DNA from: Methylobacter luteus IMV-B-3098
GTDB lineage: Bacteria > Pseudomonadota > Gammaproteobacteria > Methylococcales > Methylomonadaceae
Assembly (NCBI RefSeq): GCF_000427625.1
Contig: NZ_KE386569.1
Span: 4,442,798-4,506,797 of the forward strand
Reading direction: 5' to 3'
DNA: 64,000 nt
Below, piece after piece: positions 1-8,826 of this stretch; the first letter of the stretch is position 1; the number at the start of each line of letters is the position of its first letter. The notes under the pieces were generated by a model, which was given only the letters and a program-made list of their open reading frames with translations, made no database searches and was not told the DNA's origin. The position numbers were made by a program, and so were the translations under genes.

Positions 1-1
1 G

Positions 2-376
2 TACAGCGTGCGCTATGTCCGGCTCTCCCGCCTCATCCTGGCCCTGACCCAGGCCAAAGCCGACGGGAGTTACAGCAAACTGCTCAAAACCCTGGCCAAC
101 TTCGATTTGCTGATCATCGACGACTGGGGGTTGGAGCCGTTAAAAGCCGCCACCCGCAATGACTTAATGGAAATCATGGATGATCGGCATGACCAATCCG
201 CCACCGCCATCCTCAGTCAATTGCCCACCGATCAATGGTATCAGTCGATCGGCGACAACACCCTGGCCGACGCCATTTTGGACCGGTTGGTGCACAACTC
301 GCACCGGATCAATCTGAAAGGCGAATCGATGCGTAAAAAATTGAATTCCTTGACTCAAGTTGAACACTTGGGATAA
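2..376 (+). CDS. istB: IstB-like ATP-binding protein of an IS21-family element (5' truncated)
   Basis: Helper ATPase of IS21-type transposition, which works with the IstA transposase. The frame is open from base 2, so the gene begins before the window and only about 124 C-terminal residues are visible. The stretch LLIIDDWGL is the Walker B of the DnaA/IstB AAA+ fold, and the C-terminal LVHNSHRINLKGESMRKK is the usual IstB ending. The stop TAA is at 374-376. No further IS gene follows, so the right end of the element must lie close to position 377-413, but I could not identify its terminal repeat. The neighbouring CheB/CheR gene ends prematurely at this junction. Family assignment is firm; intactness of the element cannot be judged here. 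Confidence 0.85.
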   Translation, partial: YSVRYVRLSRLILALTQAKADGSYSKLLKTLANFDLLIIDDWGLEPLKAATRNDLMEIMDDRHDQSATAILSQLPTDQWYQSIGDNTLADAILDRLVHNSHRINLKGESMRKKLNSLTQVEHLG

Positions 377-413
377 AAATTCACTGCCACGGATGCGTTA
401 GGATTTTAACTGT

Positions 414-2666
414 TCAAATTGTCCAGAATCGGTGTTCAAATAAATCAGAATACGCAGTGCTGTCAAACAGATTTTTCATGTCGTCATTAGCTGACTGTAA
501 TTCATCGATTCTACTTTGCAGCTCCGCATTAACGGTGACGGCTTCTTCATTCAGTGATTGCAGTTCTTCTTTCGAGGTTTCCAGCTCTTCATTGGTGCTT
601 TGCAATTCTTCATTGGTGGACTGGAGTTCTTCGTTGGTCGATCTGAGTTCTTCATTGGAGGTTTCCAGTTCTTCGATGGTGGTTTGCAGATTTTCCTTGG
701 TAAAATCCAATTGCCTTTGCAGTGCTTCGATTTCTTTTGTCGTTGCCGGTAAGCGCTGTAATTTTGCCTGTTTTAACAGGGTTTCCTCCAACGTATCTTC
801 AAACGTCACCATCATTAATCCGGGCGTGGATGAGTGCTCCAGAATGGGGTTGACTGTCATATTCACGCCGATTTGACTGCCATCCTGCTGAATGGAGCGG
901 GCCTTTTTTCGCACTTTCTTCCTGGTCTGAGTCGCCTGGGTAATCGCCGAAGTCAGTTCAACCTTGAGTCCGTGGCGAACCATGTCCAAGATATTAACGC
1001 TGAATTTTCCTTCCGCGGGTTCCAGATACTTTCCCAGTTTGCCATGCACATAGATGATGTTGTTTTTTGCATCAATAATGGTGCAGGGAGGTGCCGAGCT
1101 ATGCTTGAGAATAGCTTCAACCAGTTGCAACATACTTAATTCTTCTGTTTTTTGAATGATGTTGGGTATTTTTACGTCATTGTTGATGATCGGATTGACC
1201 GCTTTGTGAAGATTCAGGGATCTGGGCATGGCGCCGGCTGAATGACTTCGTCGAAAAATTTTCCATTTTTTATCCAATACGGTGAAAAAATGGTCAGATT
1301 GCCCGGTAGTTTCCGAAGGACCCAGAAATAGAATGCCATCCTCTTTTAAACTGTAATGAAAGGCTGGCAAGATTTTTTTTTGCAATTCCGGTCCAAAATA
1401 AATCAGTAGATTTCTGCAACTGATGAGGTCCAGTTTGGTAAAGGGCGGGTCCATAATGACATTATGCGCGGCGAAGATCAGCATTTCCCGAATCGACTTT
1501 TTGATTCTGTAGCTATCGTCTTCCTTGATGAAAAAACGTTTAAGTCGCTCTGGATTAACATCAACGTTGATGCCGGAGAAATAAAGTCCGCGTCTGGCTG
1601 TTTCAAGGGCCCGTTCGTCAATATCGGTGCCGAAAATCTGTACATTGATATGATGGTTTATGTTATCCAGGCATTCCCGAACAACAATGGCAATGGAATA
1701 CGCTTCCTCACCCGTGCTGCACCCCGGAACCCATACGCGCAGGGTATAATCACTGGGTCTTTCATTAAGAAATGGCTGTAGAATCTTGTGCGCCAGAATG
1801 TCATAGGCATCGGGGTCTCTAAAAAAACTGGTCACGCCGATGAGCAATTCCTTAGACAGTGTGCCAACTTCCTGTTCATTTTTTTGCAAAAAAGCAACAT
1901 AATCCGCCATGTCTGTGATTTGATGCAAATGCATGCGCCGTTCGATGCGTCGGTAAATCGTGTTTTTTTTATACAACGAGAAATCGTGACGGGTCTGGTT
2001 GCGGATCAGAAAAAATATTGTTTGTAAAAGATCTTCAGTATTTCCCTGTTGACGGATAGAGGGCACTTTAATGCTTTTCTTGGATTGGCTATATTGAATT
2101 AGCCGGGCCGGCATCTCGCCGGGCGGTAGTATGTAATCAACAACACCCATGTTAATCGCATTTTTCGGCATGCCATTATATTGAGCCGAGGCTTCATCCT
2201 GCACCATCACCAGTCCGTTTGCCGCCTTTATTTCAGTTAATCCCAAACTGCCATCGGAGCCGGTACCGGATAGAATAATGCCAATTGCCTTGTCGCCCTG
2301 ATCCTGGGCGAGTGAACGAAGGAACAAGTCGACGGGTAAGTGGCTGGATCGTGGGAGCTCCAGATCCGTCAACTGTAATTTTCTGTTGAAGATGGATAAG
2401 CTTTTATTGGGCGGAATAACATAGACCCTGTTCGGCTCGACTAGCATGCCGTTGGTGATCTGGACGACTTTAATCGGCGTCTGTTTTTGCAATAGTTCAG
2501 GCAATAGACTGACGTGGCTTGGATCCAAATGTACCACTACAATAAAAGCGAGTTCTGTGTCGGCGGGCATGGCGTTAAAAAACTGTTGCAGTGCTTCCAG
2601 TCCTCCCGCCGAGGCACCTATGCCCACAATAGGGAATGTTTTGTCAGCTGATGATTTTTTTTTCAC
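414..2666 (-). CDS. CheB/CheR hybrid chemotaxis-type sensor protein, C-terminally truncated
   Basis: Fusion of a CheB methylesterase and a CheR methyltransferase, cytoplasmic, of the kind that normally continues into PAS and histidine kinase domains. The CheB part occupies about residues 10-190, with catalytic Ser19 (GASAGG), His46 (HLDPSH) and an Asp in GTGSDG. The CheR part spans about 210-480, with the SAM motif VPGCSTGEEAYS, then DIDERAL and SCRNLLIYF. A coiled coil of repeated NEELxSTNEEL units follows (about 640-730). The protein then stops at residue 750, where family members run on into a PAS domain (usually DSTxIATxFLxxDL). In the shifted frame the DNA still reads YLNTD, so a frameshift and/or the adjacent IS insertion probably removed the kinase half. 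The start is GTG at 2666, with no clear ribosome site. Confidence 0.85.
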   Translation of the reverse strand: MKKKSSADKTFPIVGIGASAGGLEALQQFFNAMPADTELAFIVVVHLDPSHVSLLPELLQKQTPIKVVQITNGMLVEPNRVYVIPPNKSLSIFNRKLQLTDLELPRSSHLPVDLFLRSLAQDQGDKAIGIILSGTGSDGSLGLTEIKAANGLVMVQDEASAQYNGMPKNAINMGVVDYILPPGEMPARLIQYSQSKKSIKVPSIRQQGNTEDLLQTIFFLIRNQTRHDFSLYKKNTIYRRIERRMHLHQITDMADYVAFLQKNEQEVGTLSKELLIGVTSFFRDPDAYDILAHKILQPFLNERPSDYTLRVWVPGCSTGEEAYSIAIVVRECLDNINHHINVQIFGTDIDERALETARRGLYFSGINVDVNPERLKRFFIKEDDSYRIKKSIREMLIFAAHNVIMDPPFTKLDLISCRNLLIYFGPELQKKILPAFHYSLKEDGILFLGPSETTGQSDHFFTVLDKKWKIFRRSHSAGAMPRSLNLHKAVNPIINNDVKIPNIIQKTEELSMLQLVEAILKHSSAPPCTIIDAKNNIIYVHGKLGKYLEPAEGKFSVNILDMVRHGLKVELTSAITQATQTRKKVRKKARSIQQDGSQIGVNMTVNPILEHSSTPGLMMVTFEDTLEETLLKQAKLQRLPATTKEIEALQRQLDFTKENLQTTIEELETSNEELRSTNEELQSTNEELQSTNEELETSKEELQSLNEEAVTVNAELQSRIDELQSANDDMKNLFDSTAYSDLFEHRFWTI

Positions 2667-2751
2667 AGGTGTGAGTGGTTGAATTATTTAACTAAGAATT
2701 GCAATAAAAAGTCGGTCTCGACAGCGTAGAGATAATTTGTAAGTTTATACC

Positions 2752-3065
2752 TGATGTTACGCAATAAGTTGAATTCAGATCCATTTAGCAAAGTGTCGCT
2801 AGTGCGACAGTTTGGTTTAATCGGGTTCTCGCACCCGAAGGCGAGTTACTTTCTTTTGCGTCGCCAAAAGAAAGTAACCAAAGAAAAGGCGACCCGTTGC
2901 CGCTTGTATCCTGTGCTCCTCGCTTTCGACGAGGGTTGCCAGAAGGGCCATCCTTGGCCCTCTGGCAACGCGCTGCATCCATGCAGCGCCCCTTCGGGCT
3001 GTTCTCGCCGAAAGCTGCGGTACTCGGCGCGGCAAACGGGATGAAATCGTCTGTGCGTAACATCA
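2752..3065. mobile_element. MITE-like repeat, 314 bp, with 12-bp TIRs and 9-bp target duplication
   Basis: The ends are perfect inverted repeats, TGATGTTACGCA at 2752-2763 and TGCGTAACATCA at 3054-3065. They are flanked by the direct repeat GTTTATACC at 2743-2751 and 3066-3074, which looks like a target-site duplication. The interior has no real gene but strong hairpins: TTACTTTCTTTTG with CCAAAAGAAAGTAA near 2847-2877, TTGCCAGA/AGGGCCA pairing with TGGCCCTCTGGCAA near 2935-2970, and GCTGCAT/ATGCAGC near 2973-2988. The interior motif is one I recall as a common dispersed repeat in proteobacterial genomes. The ORFs that cross it on both strands are artefacts of the repeat. Confidence 0.75.
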
Positions 3066-3211
3066 GTTTATACCTAATCTGACCGTTATTATTTTTTAGA
3101 CATATTCGTCATGCTAAATTCAGCCTATACGATGTATCAATATTTTCCGGACACAAAATTTTCAGTTATACGGCAAATATACCGTATAGCTACAATTAGC
3201 AGCAGGTAAGC

Positions 3212-3763
3212 ATGGCAATTGATCAGGAATTTGCTGACGAGTATACAAAACAGGAAAAGATCCAGTTGGGAATCCTTTACTTTGCTATTGGGGCGTTTAT
3301 TTATATCACTCATGAAAAGTGGGTTTTCCCTTGGATAAGGTGGTATGCGAGTACCGCGTATTGCCACAGCGTATTCGGATACTCCGGGGTTCTTGCCCTG
3401 TGGGCTGGATTATTCGTAGGGCTTCCAATATTCTTTGGGCTTCTTATTGGGGCTTGTACTGTCTGGCCGGGAATCAAGACTTTGAAGCAAGGGCAATATC
3501 CGCCAAAAGGCTCAAAAGTATTTAAACCGACAAAAATACTCAGAGGCAAAGCGGCAACTTTTCGCGGTTTAAGACTGCTGTTAGCGCCATGTCTTTTTGT
3601 CGCAATTGCCATCTGGGGCGCATTCCAGGTCCCCAGGATGCCTAAAGAAAATAGTATGAAACTTGATTATTCCGTGTGTAAAGCTAGCCAAGCATCTACA
3701 TGGACATCCATTGCCGAACAATGGACGCCGGTTAACTCTGCCTTGGGCACCAAGGAGAAATGA
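3212..3763 (+). CDS. membrane protein of unknown function
   Basis: I do not recognise this 183-aa protein. It has a short charged N-terminus, then hydrophobic segments at about residues 18-33 (LGILYFAIGAFIYI), 58-82 (GVLALWAGLFVGLPIFFGLLIGA) and 120-137 (LLLAPCLFVAIAIWG), so it is probably an inner-membrane protein with three spans and a soluble C-terminal tail. An AGG-containing site (AGCAGGTAAGC) precedes the ATG. It overlaps the next gene by four bases (ATGA), so the two are probably translationally coupled and made together. It begins about 150 bp after the MITE-like element. Confidence 0.6.
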   Translation: MAIDQEFADEYTKQEKIQLGILYFAIGAFIYITHEKWVFPWIRWYASTAYCHSVFGYSGVLALWAGLFVGLPIFFGLLIGACTVWPGIKTLKQGQYPPKGSKVFKPTKILRGKAATFRGLRLLLAPCLFVAIAIWGAFQVPRMPKENSMKLDYSVCKASQASTWTSIAEQWTPVNSALGTKEK

Positions 3764-4089
3764 TGCATGGCGTCAAGTTGATTCAATATCTGATCGTTAC
3801 TTGCATGGCACTATTCTTTGCCAGGCTGATCTTCGAAGCTACGCCCTATGCCAGCTTGTATCAAGTTGCCGGATTAGGCGTTACCTGCGAACTACTTATA
3901 TCGAATCTATTGCATTTTGTTCTTGGTTGGGTATTTCCGGGCGTGCTGGCAATATCGCTGGCGACTGCGCTGGTTTTGGCAGTGCGAGGACCTCGTCCGA
4001 ACCGAATCGCGGCAGTCTGGTTAGTTGGTGTAGTGACAGCCATTCTTATGATCCAGTATATGGCGCATGCCTTTCGATTCTCCGAATGA
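3760..4089 (+). CDS. small membrane protein of unknown function, coupled to the upstream gene
   Basis: A 109-aa, mostly hydrophobic protein with about three membrane segments (residues 6-25, 45-70 and 85-103). The ATG lies inside the stop of the 183-aa membrane protein (ATGA overlap), which indicates co-translation and perhaps a two-component membrane complex. It has no cysteines or charged motifs that would suggest a transporter or enzyme family. I cannot name its function. It converges with rsmA, and a shared hairpin lies in the gap after it. Confidence 0.55.
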   Translation: MMHGVKLIQYLIVTCMALFFARLIFEATPYASLYQVAGLGVTCELLISNLLHFVLGWVFPGVLAISLATALVLAVRGPRPNRIAAVWLVGVVTAILMIQYMAHAFRFSE

Positions 4090-4100
4090 AAAACGGCAGG

Positions 4101-4130
4101 CAAAAAAAATGCGACCATTAAGGTCGCATT
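4101..4130 (-). terminator. rho-independent terminator for the pdxA-rsmA transcript
   Basis: AATGCGACC (4108-4116) pairs with GGTCGCATT (4122-4130) across a 5-base loop. Read on the minus strand, the stem is followed by a run of T, so it suits the leftward rsmA transcript rather than the rightward membrane-protein pair. Confidence 0.7.
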
Positions 4131-4251
4131 TAAGAGGAGGATTAATTCTAAAGTCTCTAAGAGAGATTGCATCTCAAGAATTGAGCATATATTAGCAATA
4201 AATAATATTCTTTAGAATGTGACAGATTGTCGCGTGTCAGATTGTCGCAGA

Positions 4252-5040
4252 TCAGGCGGCATCGTTTTGCAACAGATTGCTCAGTTTTGCAAAATCGCTC
4301 AGGGAGATCGTTTCGGCGCGCAGCGTCGGGTCTATGTTCAAGGCCTCGATATCTTGCTCTGCAATCAATGTTTTCAGGGAATTACGCAGCGTTTTGCGTC
4401 GTTGCGAGAAGGCCTGCGTGACGACTTTGTTGAGTTTGGCGATATCATTGACTTCAACAGGCGGTTGCTGGTGTGGAATCAACCGCACGATGGCCGACGT
4501 GACCTGAGGCGCCGGGTCAAAGCTTTCGGGCGGCACGTCAAACAAGAGCTCTGTTGCGCAGTAATACTGCATCATGACGCTGAGCCTGCCGTATTTCTTG
4601 CTGCCGGGCGCGGCGCAAATCCGGTCCACGACTTCCTTCTGCAGCATGAAATGCATGTCCTGTATGCAGGCGGCATTGTCCAGCAGATGGAACATCAGCG
4701 GTGTGGAAATGTTGTAGGGCAGGTTACCGATAACGCGCAGTTTCTGGCTGTCGTCGGCCAGCGACGTGAAATCAAACTTCAGGGCGTCGGCACTGTGTAT
4801 ACGCAGGCGATCGTGCCGTTTGAATTTTTCCTTGAGCAGCGCGACCAGATCCCTGTCGAGCTCGACCACATCAAGGCGCACGCCTTCCTTCAGCAGCGGT
4901 TCGGTCAGCGCGCCCTGGCCCGGGCCGATCTCGACCCAGTGCTCACCGGGCCTGGCCTGTATGCTGGAGATAATGTTGTAAATAATCCTGTGGTCGTGCA
5001 GAAAGTTCTGACCGAAGCGCTTGCGTGGTATGTGGGCCAT
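4252..5040 (-). CDS. rsmA: 16S rRNA (adenine1518-N6/adenine1519-N6)-dimethyltransferase
   Basis: RsmA/KsgA dimethylates two adjacent adenosines near the 3' end of 16S rRNA, using SAM, late in 30S assembly. The protein of 262 aa starts MAHIPRKRFGQNFL, the typical family start. It has the SAM-binding motif EIGPGQGALT (about residues 36-45) and the catalytic NLPYNIS motif. The reading frame is open further upstream, but that part overlaps pdxA out of frame, so the ATG at 5040 is the correct start. Only one base (5041) separates it from the pdxA stop, so the two genes form an operon, an arrangement common in gammaproteobacteria. A terminator lies about 120 bp downstream. Confidence 0.95.
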   Translation of the reverse strand: MAHIPRKRFGQNFLHDHRIIYNIISSIQARPGEHWVEIGPGQGALTEPLLKEGVRLDVVELDRDLVALLKEKFKRHDRLRIHSADALKFDFTSLADDSQKLRVIGNLPYNISTPLMFHLLDNAACIQDMHFMLQKEVVDRICAAPGSKKYGRLSVMMQYYCATELLFDVPPESFDPAPQVTSAIVRLIPHQQPPVEVNDIAKLNKVVTQAFSQRRKTLRNSLKTLIAEQDIEALNIDPTLRAETISLSDFAKLSNLLQNDAA

Positions 5041-5041
5041 G

Positions 5042-6040
5042 TTATCGAGTCGTGTTGGTTGCCATGAGTAATGCGGTTTGTATGGCGCTGTGCAGGCTGC
5101 CGATTTCGGCTTTGCCGGTGCCGGCCAGATCCAGAGCCGTGCCGTGGTCCACCGAGGTGCGGATGATCGGCAGGCCCAGCGTGATATTGACGGCCTGTCC
5201 GAAGCCCATGTGCTTGAGCACGGGCAAGCCCTGGTCATGATACATGGCCAGTACGGCATCGGCTGCTGCCAGATATTTCGGCGTGAACAGGGTATCGGCC
5301 GGCAGCGGGCCCTGAAGATTCATGCCCTGTTTGCGCAGACTGTCGAGCACCGGCTCGATGATGTCGATTTCCTCGCGGCCGAGGTGGCCGTTTTCGCCGG
5401 CATGCGGATTCAGGCCGCAGACCAGGATGCGGGGATTGTCCAGCTTGAAGCGCGAACGCAGATCCTGATCCAGTATAAGCAGGACGGCTCTTAACCGCGA
5501 ATGCGTGATGGCCTGGCTGACTTCCGACAAGGGCAGGTGGGTCGTGACCAGCGCCACGCGCAGGCCGGGCGTGGCAAGCATCATGACCGGATGCCCGCCG
5601 GTAATGTCGGCAATGTATTCGGTATGGCCGCTGAAAGGGAAACCGGCGTCATTGATGATGCCTTTATGCACGGGGCCCGTCACCAGGGCGTCAAACATAC
5701 CCTCCATGCAGCCTTTGGTCGCTTTCGTGATGGTTTTCAGAACATAGCGGCTGTTGGCCGGGTTTAACCGGCCGCACTGGGCCGGTTCCGCCAGTTCGAC
5801 CGGCAGCACAGTCAGGCTGCCGGCCTGTTGGGGATTAGGCGGAAGTGTGCTGTCAAAAGTTTTGATCCTGACTGTCAGGCCCAGTTGCCTGGCGCGCTGT
5901 TCCAGTAAATCGGGGCTGGCGATGGCGACGATCTCGCAGGGCAAATCCTGTTGGGCCAGCTGGACGCATAGATCGGGGCCGATGCCTGCGGGTTCGCCTG
6001 GCGTCAATGCGAGGCGCGGTATGGATGGACTGGCGGTCAT
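5042..6040 (-). CDS. pdxA: 4-hydroxythreonine-4-phosphate dehydrogenase
   Basis: NAD-dependent enzyme of the DXP-dependent route to pyridoxal phosphate. It oxidises 4-phosphohydroxy-L-threonine to the product that condenses with deoxyxylulose phosphate. It is 332 aa, the normal length. Recognisable motifs are [12 protein letters not shown] at the N-terminus, [19 protein letters not shown] (a metal/substrate His) and [17 protein letters not shown], and a C-terminal [12 protein letters not shown]. It is followed immediately by rsmA. The ATG at 6040 is the first in frame and matches the family start. Confidence 0.95.
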   Translation of the reverse strand: MTASPSIPRLALTPGEPAGIGPDLCVQLAQQDLPCEIVAIASPDLLEQRARQLGLTVRIKTFDSTLPPNPQQAGSLTVLPVELAEPAQCGRLNPANSRYVLKTITKATKGCMEGMFDALVTGPVHKGIINDAGFPFSGHTEYIADITGGHPVMMLATPGLRVALVTTHLPLSEVSQAITHSRLRAVLLILDQDLRSRFKLDNPRILVCGLNPHAGENGHLGREEIDIIEPVLDSLRKQGMNLQGPLPADTLFTPKYLAAADAVLAMYHDQGLPVLKHMGFGQAVNITLGLPIIRTSVDHGTALDLAGTGKAEIGSLHSAIQTALLMATNTTR

Positions 6041-6110
6041 AGTATTCGGGATAAAATGAAAGATTTTACAGTATAAAGAGTCAAGAAGATTCTAAAATCG
6101 CCCCGGCGGA

Positions 6111-7727
6111 TCATTCCATCTGGATCGAGCCGACTTTCTCGCTATCCACTTTTTTCAGGAATGGCGCGATGACCAATGAGCCTAGAAAGATTACGGCAAT
6201 AATCTGGAACAGGTTATTGAAAGTCATGACTTCCGCTTCACGCCAGGCCAATGCGGTGATCTGTTTCAATGCCGCTGACGAAGGTTCGGACAAATTGAAC
6301 TGGCCCATCGATTCGGCGAGCCCTTCCCACAGTTGCTGCGCCGGGTAGTCGGTGGCCGTCATCGATTCGCGCAAGTCCGCATAATGGCTTTTCGTCAAAT
6401 AGCTGACCAGTGTATTGGCCACGGCCAACCCAATTGCACCGCCCAGATTCCGCATCAGGTTATAAAGGCCGCTGGCGTTTTTGACTTCTTCGATCGGCAG
6501 CAGGCCTAATGCCAGCGTGTTGATTGGCAGAAAGCACAGCATCAGCGCTGTGCCGCGAATGGCCTGCGGCCAGAAGAATTCCCAATAGCCGGATTCGGCC
6601 GTCAGCCCGGCATTCATCCAGCAGCCCAGCGCGAACAGGCCAAAGCCCAGGCACAGCATCCAGCGCAGATCCATTTTCTTCTCCAGCGGGCCCGCGATAA
6701 ACGCCGACAATAGCTGGAACAGGCCGACCACCATCAGGTAATAGCCGATTTGCAGACTGTTCAGGCCTTTGACGCTGCCCAGGTAAATCGGCACCAGATA
6801 AATGATCGTAAAAAGCCCTATGCCCAGCACGAAGCTGTACAGACAGCCTACGGCAAAATTGACATTGCGGAAGGCGCGCAGGTCGATGATCGGATGCGGG
6901 TTTTTTAATTCCCAGATCAGCATGGCGATGCCGCTGACCACGGCGATCAGGGTCAGCGTCATGATCAGGCGATCCTCAAACCACTGGTAACGCACGCCTT
7001 CTTCTAGCACATATTGCATGCAGCCCAGGCAAACCGCGATCAGGGCGATGCCGATGAAGTCGATTTTTTGCAGCAGATGCCATTCGGGCTGATCGATATC
7101 GACGGTCAGCCAGACCAGTACGCAGACCACGATGCCCGGCACCACGTTGACCAGAAACAGCGATTGCCAGCTGTAATTTTCGGTCAGGAAGCCGCCCAGG
7201 ACCGGGCCGGCGGTCGGCGCGATCGTGACGATCAGGCCCAGCACGATGGTCATGGCCGGCTGCAGGCGCGGCGGGAACAGGATGAAGATGACCGTGAAGG
7301 TGACCGGAATCATCGCGCCGCCGAGAAAGCCTTGTATCAGGCGGAACATGACCATGGACGGCAGATTCCAGGCAAACGCGCAGAGCAGACTGGCCAGCGT
7401 GAACCCGCCGGCCGAGATGGCATACAGGTAGCGCGTCGAAAAGACCCGCCCCAGCCAGCCCGACAGGGGGATAATGATGACTTCGGCAATCAGATAGGAG
7501 GTCTGCACCCAGGCGATTTCATCCTGCGTGGCGGACAGCCCGGCCTGTATTTCTTTGAGCGAGCTGGCGACAATCTGAATGTCCAGCACTGCCATGAAAA
7601 CGCCGATCGCCATGCTGAAAAAGCCGATCCACTGCGTCGTGGTCAGCCCGGTTTCCTCTGGCCGGTTTTGTACTTCCGCCGACTGGTTTGGTACTTCCTC
7701 CGGCTGTTTTTGTAATTGCGCCGCCAT
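6111..7727 (-). CDS. DHA2-family drug:H+ antiporter, EmrB/QacA type
   Basis: Inner-membrane major facilitator transporter with 14 predicted spans, which would export drugs through a tripartite pump to the outer membrane. The 538-aa protein has the motif C region (GPVLGGFLTENYSW), the EmrB-like start of the first span (MAVLDIQIVASSL) and motif A-like GWLGRVFSTR. A polar, Gln-rich N-terminus of about 30 residues precedes the first span. Only four bases separate it from the upstream membrane-fusion gene, and the pair resembles emrAB. The matching TolC-type gene is on the opposite strand of the same locus. Substrate unknown. Confidence 0.9.
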   Translation of the reverse strand: MAAQLQKQPEEVPNQSAEVQNRPEETGLTTTQWIGFFSMAIGVFMAVLDIQIVASSLKEIQAGLSATQDEIAWVQTSYLIAEVIIIPLSGWLGRVFSTRYLYAISAGGFTLASLLCAFAWNLPSMVMFRLIQGFLGGAMIPVTFTVIFILFPPRLQPAMTIVLGLIVTIAPTAGPVLGGFLTENYSWQSLFLVNVVPGIVVCVLVWLTVDIDQPEWHLLQKIDFIGIALIAVCLGCMQYVLEEGVRYQWFEDRLIMTLTLIAVVSGIAMLIWELKNPHPIIDLRAFRNVNFAVGCLYSFVLGIGLFTIIYLVPIYLGSVKGLNSLQIGYYLMVVGLFQLLSAFIAGPLEKKMDLRWMLCLGFGLFALGCWMNAGLTAESGYWEFFWPQAIRGTALMLCFLPINTLALGLLPIEEVKNASGLYNLMRNLGGAIGLAVANTLVSYLTKSHYADLRESMTATDYPAQQLWEGLAESMGQFNLSEPSSAALKQITALAWREAEVMTFNNLFQIIAVIFLGSLVIAPFLKKVDSEKVGSIQME

Positions 7728-7731
7728 ACGC

Positions 7732-8748
7732 CTACAGCACTTTAACCTTGGCTTCGACCGACAGGCCCGGCTTCAGCAAGCTGATATCCTGGCCTTCATC
7801 GAAGATGATCTTGACCGGTACCCGGCGCACGATTTTCGTGAAGTTGCCGGTGGCGTTCTCGGGCGGCAGGATGCTGAATTCGGAACCGCTGGCCGGCGCA
7901 AAGCTGTCGACCTTGCCGTGCAGTTCGAAGCCGGGATAGGCATCCACTTTGATGGATACAGCTTGTCCCACTCGCATGTGTTCCAGCTGAGTCTCCTTGA
8001 AATTGGCTTCGACCCAGATTTTATGGTTTTCTATCAGATAGGCCAGGGTAACGCCCGGACGGACCAGTTGCCCGAGTTGCACGCCGCGCTTGCCGATGAT
8101 GCCGTCGACGGGCGCGTGCACCTTGGTATGGTCGAGCGCTATTTGAGCCAGCGTCAATTGGGCCTGAATATTTTTCAGGTGTGCTTCGGTTTCGGCGATT
8201 TCAATATCGAGCGTAGTCAACTGATTGCGCTCCGCCGCCAGCGTCGAATGCGTCGCCTTGAGTTCGGCGCCAGTCTGCTTGGATTCCGATTGGATTTTGT
8301 CGAGGGACTGAGCCGGCGCCGAGCCGCGCTCGATCAGATTGCTGAATCGGTGCAGATCTTTTTGGGTTTGCTCTTGCCGTGCTTGCGATGCGGTTATGTT
8401 GGCCCTGACTGCGTCTATGCGGGCATGTTGTGATGTCTTCATGGCCTGGAGGCGGTCAATATGCGCCATTTCGGCCGCGATGTCCGCTTCCGCCTGAGCG
8501 ACTCTGGCCTGATAATCGCGGTCGTCTATCGTGACCAGCACATCGCCCTGCCTGACAGCCTGATTATCATCGATGGCCAGCGTTGTCACATAACCCTCCA
8601 CCTTGGGGCTGATCAACACAATATTGGATCTCAAGTAAGCGTTGTCGGTGGTTTCATATTGGCGGCGGTCAAGCAGCCAATAGCCGACCGCGGCAACCAT
8701 GACAGCAGCAATCAATAAACCTAATAAAATGGAACGGGAGCGTCGCAT
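7732..8748 (-). CDS. HlyD/EmrA-type membrane fusion (periplasmic adaptor) protein
   Basis: Adaptor that links the inner-membrane antiporter to a TolC-like channel. The 338-aa protein has one N-terminal membrane anchor (residues 6-26), a biotinyl-lipoyl half motif (LRSNIVLISPKVEGYVTTLAIDDNQAVRQGDVL), a long helical hairpin at about residues 75-185 and the second lipoyl half (VHAPVDGIIGKRGVQLGQLV). The length matches EmrA. It is the first gene of the leftward pair, and its start lies 13 bp from a perfect palindrome that is probably the operator for the divergent TetR regulator. Confidence 0.9.
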   Translation of the reverse strand: MRRSRSILLGLLIAAVMVAAVGYWLLDRRQYETTDNAYLRSNIVLISPKVEGYVTTLAIDDNQAVRQGDVLVTIDDRDYQARVAQAEADIAAEMAHIDRLQAMKTSQHARIDAVRANITASQARQEQTQKDLHRFSNLIERGSAPAQSLDKIQSESKQTGAELKATHSTLAAERNQLTTLDIEIAETEAHLKNIQAQLTLAQIALDHTKVHAPVDGIIGKRGVQLGQLVRPGVTLAYLIENHKIWVEANFKETQLEHMRVGQAVSIKVDAYPGFELHGKVDSFAPASGSEFSILPPENATGNFTKIVRRVPVKIIFDEGQDISLLKPGLSVEAKVKVL

Positions 8749-8760
8749 AAACTACCTTGA

Positions 8761-8781
8761 TAAACTAAACGGTTTAGTTTA
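8761..8781. promoter_or_regulatory. 21-bp perfect palindrome, probable TetR-family operator
   Basis: TAAACTAAAC, then a central G, then GTTTAGTTTA. It lies in the 78-bp gap between the divergent emrA-type and tetR genes, directly in front of the emrA-type start. Size, symmetry and place fit an operator by which the adjacent TetR protein would repress both transcription units. Confidence 0.7.
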
Positions 8782-8826
8782 GTCTAGCTGATCAACTTTA
8801 TTTATCAAAACAGTTTTCTTTCGGCA

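Noticed and set aside
2754-3082. Several ORFs on both strands (60-96 codons) across the MITE-like element
   Set aside because: They overlap one another in all frames and follow the hairpin repeats; such frames are known artefacts of this repeat type, and none has a ribosome site.
4252-5259. Extended rsmA reading frame to 5259
   Set aside because: The extra 73 codons overlap pdxA out of frame and do not match the family; ATG 5040 is the true start.
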